From NCBI GenBank assembly GCA_945866505.1, contig CAMBHH010000036.1:1-21346 (forward strand): a stretch of 21,346 bases of DNA, read 5' to 3'. Below are positions 17,137-21,346 of the stretch, in pieces. The notes beneath the pieces were generated by a model, which saw only the letters and a list, made by a program, of their open reading frames with translations, did not search any database and was not told the DNA's origin. Made by a program: the position numbers and the translations under genes. Positions within the stretch are counted from its first letter, which is position 1; each line of letters opens with the position of its first letter. Origin of the DNA: Flavobacterium psychrophilum. GTDB taxonomy: Bacteria; Bacteroidota; Bacteroidia; Flavobacteriales; Flavobacteriaceae.

Positions 17137-17250
17137 GGAATATAATTTGAACTGGAGGCTATTCAGAGAATGTACTACTTATCTGAACCTACATTCTACA
17201 ATATTACGAAAAAGCAATGGAATGTATATTGAGGAAAACCGTAAACGGAT

Positions 17251-17280
17251 GAAAATAAATGAAAAAAAGTGAAAATAAAT
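17251..17280. repeat. Three tandem A-rich decamers
   Basis: gaaaataaat at 17251-17260 and again at 17271-17280, with the related gaaaaaaagt between. They are in register with the 10-bp helical repeat and directly abut the left arm of the long-range inverted repeat. Iteron-like or intrinsically bent DNA is possible. Confidence 0.5.
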
Positions 17281-17282
17281 TT

Positions 17283-17300
17283 AGGGCAAGGAGGGTAACC
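17283..17300. repeat. Left arm of long-range 18-bp inverted repeat
   Basis: agggcaaggagggtaacc. Its reverse complement matches 17468-17485 at 16 of 18 positions. The 167 bp between the arms is AT-rich and has no gene. Confidence 0.6.
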
Positions 17301-17467
17301 AAATTTGGAGTAAAAGATATTTTAATTTTTTATAAAATAAAAAACAGATTTATATGGCTGTTTGAGTGCAAAACGGAACGACTACTTTATTAATTTGCGT
17401 TGTTATGGTCTGATATTACCCGATTGTTTGAGAAGAAAAAAATTAAAAAATGTTTCTTGTGTTTTTT

Positions 17468-17485
17468 GGTTACCCTGCCTGCCCT
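17468..17485. repeat. Right arm of long-range 18-bp inverted repeat
   Basis: ggttaccctgcctgccct, the partner of 17283-17300 in opposite orientation, differing at two positions. It lies about 95 bp from the stop codon of the primase-helicase gene. Confidence 0.6.
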
Positions 17486-17524
17486 GTGAAAATGATGTAA
17501 ATTGAAGAAAATGAAAGCAGTAAA

Positions 17525-17558
17525 AACAAAAAAAGTGGAAACGCTAGTTTTCCACTTT
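17525..17558 (-). terminator. Intrinsic terminator of the primase-helicase gene
   Basis: A perfect 10-bp stem: 17532-17541 (aaagtggaaa) with 17549-17558 (tttccacttt), 7-nt loop. On the minus strand the stem runs into a T-rich tail (complement of 17525-17531). It starts 23 bp after the stop codon at 17581, the expected place for a rho-independent terminator. Confidence 0.85.
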
Positions 17559-17580
17559 AAAATTGATGATTTTTTGTTGT

Positions 17581-19674
17581 TTATTCTTCAACCACTTTGT
17601 TTCTGTTATCAACGTCTTCCCAAGTGTTTTCAATTAAAGCGTATACTGCTATTCCGTTCTTTTTTAATCGAATGAAGTTGTGTTTTTTTAATGCTTTGCC
17701 TAATTTGTTAATTGTGCCATCAGTGATGTTTATTTTAGCTTTTTCAGCCAGTTTGGCTGCTATTTGCGAAGCATTTAGGAAAACATTTGCCTTTTCTCTA
17801 TCGCAAGGTTCAAACCACGTTAAAAGCAATTCTTCTTCTGGACTGTGTAGTTGGTATTGTTCGTTATTCTCGGTAATTGACTTAATTTCTTCTTGGTCGA
17901 ACCAATATCTAAAACCACTTTTGAAAAGAAACAATGCTTGTGAAAAAGCCATATTAATATCTACATTGTGTTGGTATTTTATGCCTTCCAACTCAAAACA
18001 AAGAAACCTTCTGCTTCCTGTACTATCGTTTAAGAATTGGGCTGTATTAACACTACCTGCAAACGATGCCCTTCTGGGCATTGTTTCGCTATTGTGTCCG
18101 TAGGCTTTTCTCATTCTTATTTGGGTTTTTGTTATGATTTCTTTGAGTGATCCAATTTCGGAACGGTTTAAGTTTTCTAGTTCGTCTAAATTAATTAACA
18201 TACATTCTGAAAGCTGCACTAAAGTATCTTTGTTGTTTGGGTTTATGGTTCCAGAAAATAGGTATTCTTTTAAAGGTTTCGGAACGAGTTTCTCCACCCA
18301 AGTTGTTTTTCCTAGTCCTTGTTTGCCACTAAAGACAATAACCGTATGATTAATTACTTTATCATCGAGAACACAACCCACCATAGCCACCAACCATTTT
18401 TTAAAACATTGCTGCCAAAGGTCTTGTTTTGTAGTTGTGATAGTGTTGGCTAATTCGGTAATATAATCGGTCTTTTCATCATAAGAAGGTAAATTGAAAA
18501 AGTAATCTTCAAATGGATTGAACAGCACACAAAAATCAGAATAAAGCAAGTTTCGTAATGAAGATAAGTTTGTTTTAATTCGACCTTTTAAACATTCTCG
18601 AAGCATTGAATTTTCAATAAAATCATTCATTACATTCCACTTCTTTTTACCGAAATATTGGAACTCTAACTTACCCGAAACCATATTATGACGAAATACA
18701 TATCTTGTTGATAAAAATAGCTCTAAACGGTCTATTTGAGTTGGTTTTGGTTTGTCTTCGTCGTCTTCATCCTCTATAATATTTGTTGGTTTTTGTGTTT
18801 TTGGTGTAGGGTTTTTAGGAGCTTCATATTTCTCATTTTTACCAAACTCGTGACTATTTCCATAAGCACTATTTACTGCTTGGGTTACTTCTTTTTCGTC
18901 ATATCCAAAATCAGTTAAAATATATCCCAAAGCTTCGTTTAAAGCAACTCCTTTTCTGTTTAGGTTACACGCTAGTTGATGTACAAATACGTTGCGACTA
19001 CCATTCACGAATTGCACTTTTTTTTCAGTAAATTTTATGCAATGATTGTAAATGGCATATTGGTCTTCGACTGGTTCAAGCTTTTGGGATTTAGGTTCAG
19101 GTTGTGCTTCAGTTAAAGGCATTTCGACTGCGCTCAATATGACAAAGGTTGTAGCGTTTTCGTTTAGGTATAAATTTTCATCCCAGGAATAAAAGCATAA
19201 TCTTGTTACATCTTTGCCTGATTTGTCTATTTCCAGTTTTAAAATACTCTCATAATGAGCTTGAACCAAGAGAAATGCTTCTTTGTGATTGGCTTTATCC
19301 GAATTGATTTTTACTAGAATTTTTAATCCGTTGCCAGATGGACTTATGAAACTGGCAAATGTGAATTCACTTTGATTGGCCAAATGCTTTGCATTTTGCA
19401 AATCGGCAGCACTTAATTTGTCGATGTCCAGAATAATACAATTTGAATAATTCGCTAGAAATTCCAATTTTCGACCTCCAACAAACTTTCCCGAAGGTGT
19501 GAATGCTGGAAGTGATTTTTTGGCTTTATTGTAAGCTTCTGTTTTGTTTTCAGCAAGTGATTTACGCAAGTAAATGATGCCCGGTCTGTACTTTCCTGTT
19601 TTGATTTCTTCTAAAATTGTTGAAATTGTTTTGTGTTCTACAACCTCGTTGAAATTCTTGAAAATGGTTACCAT
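17581..19674 (-). CDS. VirE-N/BT4734-type primase fused to a P-loop helicase (mobile-element replication protein)
   Basis: A 697-aa protein. The N-terminal BT4734-like (VirE-N) domain looks like an archaeo-eukaryotic primase: CIILDIDKL with Asp83/Asp85 as likely metal ligands, SPSGNGLKILVKI (111-123) and DKSGKDVTRLCFYSWD (150-165). After a linker, the C-terminal part is a VapE/DUF3874-like ATPase: Walker A GKQGLGKT (450-457), Walker B MLINLDELE (492-500), and SVNTAQFLNDSTGSRRFL (541-558), typical of these viral/plasmid-type helicases. Such proteins sit in integrative elements of Bacteroidota and probably start their replication. An acidic run (301-307) lies in the linker. Residues about 177-188 are encoded by a dispersed repeat (19119-19144). 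It is last in a four-gene cluster and is followed by a clean terminator. Confidence 0.88.
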   Translation of the reverse strand: MVTIFKNFNEVVEHKTISTILEEIKTGKYRPGIIYLRKSLAENKTEAYNKAKKSLPAFTPSGKFVGGRKLEFLANYSNCIILDIDKLSAADLQNAKHLANQSEFTFASFISPSGNGLKILVKINSDKANHKEAFLLVQAHYESILKLEIDKSGKDVTRLCFYSWDENLYLNENATTFVILSAVEMPLTEAQPEPKSQKLEPVEDQYAIYNHCIKFTEKKVQFVNGSRNVFVHQLACNLNRKGVALNEALGYILTDFGYDEKEVTQAVNSAYGNSHEFGKNEKYEAPKNPTPKTQKPTNIIEDEDDEDKPKPTQIDRLELFLSTRYVFRHNMVSGKLEFQYFGKKKWNVMNDFIENSMLRECLKGRIKTNLSSLRNLLYSDFCVLFNPFEDYFFNLPSYDEKTDYITELANTITTTKQDLWQQCFKKWLVAMVGCVLDDKVINHTVIVFSGKQGLGKTTWVEKLVPKPLKEYLFSGTINPNNKDTLVQLSECMLINLDELENLNRSEIGSLKEIITKTQIRMRKAYGHNSETMPRRASFAGSVNTAQFLNDSTGSRRFLCFELEGIKYQHNVDINMAFSQALFLFKSGFRYWFDQEEIKSITENNEQYQLHSPEEELLLTWFEPCDREKANVFLNASQIAAKLAEKAKINITDGTINKLGKALKKHNFIRLKKNGIAVYALIENTWEDVDNRNKVVEE
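19119..19144. repeat. Dispersed short repeat inside the primase-helicase gene
   Basis: The stretch includes atttcgactgcgctcaatat followed by gaca, the same family as 8606-8631 and 19701-19725. It stays in frame and encodes roughly VILSAVEMP, exactly between the primase-like domain and the linker. Its length (about 24-27 nt) is compatible with an in-frame insertion. Confidence 0.65.
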
Positions 19675-19690
19675 AGTTTTAATTTAATGG

Positions 19691-19792
19691 TTAATAGTTG
19701 CCCTTCGACAGGCTCTGGGTGACAGGTTGTTGGTTCTCGTTTGTGTGAGTTTTGCAATCGCAAAACTCACAAGTTCCGTTGCAGCTGCTCAT
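19691..19792 (-). CDS. Small Cys-rich peptide (33 aa), function unknown
   Basis: A short gene one base after the stop of the HTH gene (TAG-T-ATG) and 16 bp before the primase-helicase gene. An AGGAAG-like stretch precedes its ATG at 19792. The peptide begins MSSCNGTCEFCDCKTHTNEN with Cys4, 8, 11 and 13, plus His16, a possible metal-binding knuckle. Its C-terminal part, PVTQSLSKG, is encoded by a dispersed repeat (19701-19725), so the original end may have been altered. An upstream in-frame ATG at 19876 would overlap most of the HTH gene and is less likely. It is unusually short, and I would not be surprised if it were only a linker in the transcript. Confidence 0.45.
   Translation of the reverse strand: MSSCNGTCEFCDCKTHTNENQQPVTQSLSKGNY
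19701..19725. repeat. Dispersed short repeat at the 3' end of the small Cys-rich ORF
   Basis: Reads cccttcgacaggctctgggt followed by gacag, the best match in the window to the common flavobacterial motif. It lies between the HTH gene and the primase-helicase start. Confidence 0.7.
19745..19770. repeat. Perfect 11-bp hairpin inside the small Cys-rich ORF
   Basis: gtgagttttgc at 19745-19755 and its exact reverse complement at 19760-19770, with loop aatc. On the minus strand it encodes the CEFCDCKTH segment. It has no T-run behind it. An RNA structure here, 71 bp ahead of the primase-helicase start, could regulate that gene. Confidence 0.55.
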
Positions 19793-19793
19793 A

Positions 19794-20075
19794 CTATCTT
19801 CCTTTGAAAGATTTGTTGTAATGCTCCGTAAGGAGCTTTTCAACATCAGAAAGTTTGTAGTAGATTTTGTTACCAACTTGACTAAATGAAATTTTCCCTT
19901 CGTCTCTCCAGGTTTGCGCTGTACGTTTTGAAATTTTCATCAGAAGAAGGAATTCTTGATTGTCAAGAAAGGTTTCTTTCTTTGGGTCAGCCTTGATAGA
20001 GATTTGGCTTTGAATAGTGTCTAATTTGCTCATTAGATCTGTGAACTGGTCTTTTGTGAAGATAATTGCATCCAT
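19794..20075 (-). CDS. Helix-turn-helix, excisionase-like DNA-binding protein
   Basis: A 93-aa protein when started at the ATG at 20075 (MDAIIFTKDQF..., the form usual in this family); an in-frame ATG at 20105 would add ten residues. The N-terminal part is a short coiled coil (MSKLDTIQSQI). The C-terminal half is a MerR-like winged HTH: EFLLLMKISKRTAQTWRDEGKISFSQVGNKIYYKLSDVEKLL, the pattern of excisionase/HTH_17 proteins of Bacteroidota integrative elements. It probably binds element DNA to control excision or transcription; the repeated boxes just upstream (20124-20222) are candidate sites. The 33-codon ORF follows after one base. Confidence 0.85.
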   Translation of the reverse strand: MDAIIFTKDQFTDLMSKLDTIQSQISIKADPKKETFLDNQEFLLLMKISKRTAQTWRDEGKISFSQVGNKIYYKLSDVEKLLTEHYNKSFKGR

Positions 20076-20123
20076 TTTTAAAAGTTTTAAATTGTTATGG
20101 TGCAAATGGAAGAAATTAAAAAA

Positions 20124-20222
20124 AGTCCGATAAGTACTTTTTAGTCCGATAAGACTAAATAGTTTGTAAGATGCTGATTATTATATGTATTACAAATTGT
20201 GTGTTTTTGAAAAATCGGACTA
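20124..20222. promoter_or_regulatory. Repeated AGTCCGATAAG boxes upstream of the HTH gene
   Basis: agtccgataag occurs at 20124-20134 and 20143-20153, 19 bp apart on the same face of the helix. An inverted copy of tagtccgat lies at 20214-20222, overlapping the stop codon of the upstream gene. The second box also forms a 7-6-7 palindrome (tttagtc 20140-20146 with gactaaa 20153-20159). This looks like a multi-site operator, perhaps for the HTH protein made from 20075. Confidence 0.5.
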
Positions 20223-21128
20223 AAATCTAACTTTGATGTCATTATTAGGGTCTTTGTCGGTGCGATTAGGTGAAAGATAGGTTTGAACAGTGGCTTGTGA
20301 AAGCGGTTCGCCTTTTTCATCATCAAATATTAGGCATATAATTTGACTAATATCTTTGATTTTTCCTTGAATATAAGGTTTGCCATTTGGTTTCACATCA
20401 ACCATCATTTGTTTAAAAGCATTAGTAATTATGTTTGTTGGACCATTTAATTTGATTTTTTGAAATGGAATATTTGAACTGTTTTCAGTAGCTTGTTTTT
20501 CTTGATTTTCTTTTTCAAAATCGTTTTTAACCTTACGCATTATTTGTAATTGCTCAATTAATTGATTGCATTGTTTGTCGTAAGGTTGCAACTTATTATT
20601 AAGAGAAACAATATCCGCTTGGTTGTATTCAAAGATTTCATCCATTAAATAAATAATCTTGTCGTTAAAATTATCTAATGAATTTATATAGCTTTTTGCT
20701 TCAAAAAAGGAAAAATACCTTTCATCAGTATCTGCGTTAATTTGTCTTTTTGTAGCTTTTATTTTTGTGCCAACTACTCTTAAAGATTGCAGCTCTGTTC
20801 TTTTTTTATCAATTAAAATGTACAACTTATTGTATCTACTCATTGCTGTTTTGGAACTGAAAAAATCTTCATTATTGGCTAATAATTTTTCGAGTTTACA
20901 TATCCACACTTCCGGGTTCTTCACCTGGTTAAATTGATAATCTATAAATGCAGGAAATTGAGATTGTTTGAGTTCTAGAATTTTTGCAATTAAGGCATTG
21001 CAATAGTTTTGAATGTTGATTTTGTCTTCAACGATTATATCAAATAAAGGATTTTTGGCTAGAGCCGCAGGCACTGCCAATAATTCTACAAACGGAGCTG
21101 TTTGCATATTTTGATCCTTTGAATTCAA
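20220..21128 (-). CDS. Mobile-element-associated protein of unknown function
   Basis: A 302-aa protein that I cannot assign. Most of it is helical and charged, with probable coiled coil around 160-215 (NDKIIYLMDEIF...EKENQEKQ) and basic patches around 106-130. No membrane segment or enzyme motif is visible. The C-terminal segment ISQIICLIFDDEKGEPLSQATVQTYLSPNRTDKDPNNDIKV resembles the end of RteC-like and related Bacteroidota element proteins, where a short helical domain precedes a conserved Tyr-Leu-Ser-Pro, but the match is only by eye. Position upstream of the HTH and primase-helicase genes suggests a role in control or mobilisation of the element. Confidence 0.7.
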   Translation of the reverse strand: MNSKDQNMQTAPFVELLAVPAALAKNPLFDIIVEDKINIQNYCNALIAKILELKQSQFPAFIDYQFNQVKNPEVWICKLEKLLANNEDFFSSKTAMSRYNKLYILIDKKRTELQSLRVVGTKIKATKRQINADTDERYFSFFEAKSYINSLDNFNDKIIYLMDEIFEYNQADIVSLNNKLQPYDKQCNQLIEQLQIMRKVKNDFEKENQEKQATENSSNIPFQKIKLNGPTNIITNAFKQMMVDVKPNGKPYIQGKIKDISQIICLIFDDEKGEPLSQATVQTYLSPNRTDKDPNNDIKVRF

Positions 21129-21346
21129 ATTGTAGTATGTTTTTTTTGGTATTCATTTAGTATTGAAAGGTAATTAAAAGCGGTTTTAAATTGGTTGCTT
21201 TTTGGAAGTCCTAGTGTTTTCAACTAGAGTTCGTTTATCACTCGTTTCGAATGCTTTAAAAATTACTTGTTTACTCTGATGTAAAGTTATAAAATAAAAA
21301 AAATCCTTGTTAAAGGATTTTAGTTGAAGTTATTAACAATCGTTTA
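21129..21346. other. Non-coding right end of the window
   Basis: No gene is seen. It should contain the promoter of the 302-aa gene near its left side and ends with a terminator (21300-21321) that points in from beyond the right edge. A small inverted repeat, ctagt-gttttca-actag, lies near 21211-21227. Confidence 0.55.
21291..21321 (-). terminator. Intrinsic terminator for a gene beyond the right edge
   Basis: A 9-bp perfect stem (21300-21308 with 21313-21321, loop gtta). On the minus strand it is followed by an uninterrupted T-rich tail (complement of 21291-21299). No gene inside the window lies upstream of it on that strand, so it should end a transcript entering from the right, possibly an integrase or mobilisation gene of the element. 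Confidence 0.8.

Larger units (their letters stand above)
16961..17580. other. 620-bp gene-free region rich in repeats, between restriction operon and mobile-element module
   Basis: No gene is visible on either strand. The region must hold the hsdM promoter at its left side. It also holds a 10-9-10 palindrome (17108-17136), a spaced 8-bp inverted repeat (17167-17174 with 17190-17197), tandem A-rich decamers (17251-17280), a long-range 18-bp inverted repeat (17283-17300 with 17468-17485) around an AT-rich core, and the terminator of the primase-helicase gene (17532-17558). Confidence 0.7.

Noticed and set aside
17167..17197. 8-bp inverted repeat with a 15-nt centre (agaatgta/tacattct)
   Set aside because: Eight AT-rich base pairs this far apart can occur by chance in such a region; mentioned within the region entry but not as its own site.
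19793..19876. Longer form of the small Cys-rich ORF starting at 19876
   Set aside because: It would overlap most of the 3' end of the HTH gene in another frame; the ATG at 19792 sits right after that gene's stop with a purine-rich stretch before it.
1..21346. tRNA, rRNA, CRISPR array or insertion sequence
   Set aside because: I found no cloverleaf with a GTTCRANNC arm in the gaps, no regularly spaced repeat-spacer pattern and no transposase motif.

Overview
The window looks like accessory DNA from a member of the Bacteroidota, most likely a Flavobacterium-like genome. The DNA is AT-rich. Protein families typical of that phylum are present: an RND metal pump fused to its outer-membrane factor, a short Cys-rich protein of the kind found beside such pumps, and a VirE-N/BT4734-type primase-helicase with an excisionase-like HTH protein. 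Short dispersed repeats resembling CCCTTCG...CTC..GGGTGACA, which litter flavobacterial genomes, occur four times. Every gene I can support is on the minus strand, so transcription runs from high to low coordinates.

Region 1 (about 250-8690) is a heavy-metal efflux operon. In transcription order it holds a small Cys-rich exported protein (8485-8132), a CzcA-type RND pump fused to a TolC/CzcC-like outer-membrane factor (8022-3706), a CzcB-like lipoprotein adaptor (3694-2429) and a Zn/Cd-type P1B-ATPase (2418-394). The ATPase would move cytosolic metal into the periplasm. The RND-adaptor-OMF complex would then expel it across the outer membrane. No regulator gene is visible. The cassette is bracketed by imperfect direct repeats (255-331 and 8592-8690), and the right copy carries an inserted dispersed repeat.

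Region 2 (8707-16960) is a type I restriction-modification operon with extra genes. The order is hsdM (16960-15506), a dinD-like gene (15496-14648), hsdS (14639-13473), a KAP-type P-loop NTPase (13476-12064, overlapping hsdS by an ATGA), hsdR (11876-9486) and a GNAT-like gene with an unknown C-terminal extension (9423-8707). HsdR carries three 18-residue Cys-rich repeats just after its helicase domain.

Region 3 (16961-17580) is 620 bp without a gene but with much structure: a 10-9-10 palindrome, tandem A-rich decamers, a pair of 18-bp inverted repeats around an AT-rich core, and a clear intrinsic terminator for the gene to its right.

Region 4 (17581-21346) is the replication/regulation module of an integrative or mobilisable element. 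It holds a 302-aa protein of unknown function (21128-20220), an HTH/excisionase-like protein (20075-19794), a 33-codon Cys-rich mini-ORF (19792-19691) and a VirE-N primase-helicase (19674-17581). Repeated boxes (20124-20222) look like operators. A second terminator at 21300-21321 would end a minus-strand transcript that comes from beyond the right edge. I see no integrase, mobilisation gene, tRNA, rRNA or CRISPR array here. That the restriction and metal cassettes are cargo of this element is an inference.
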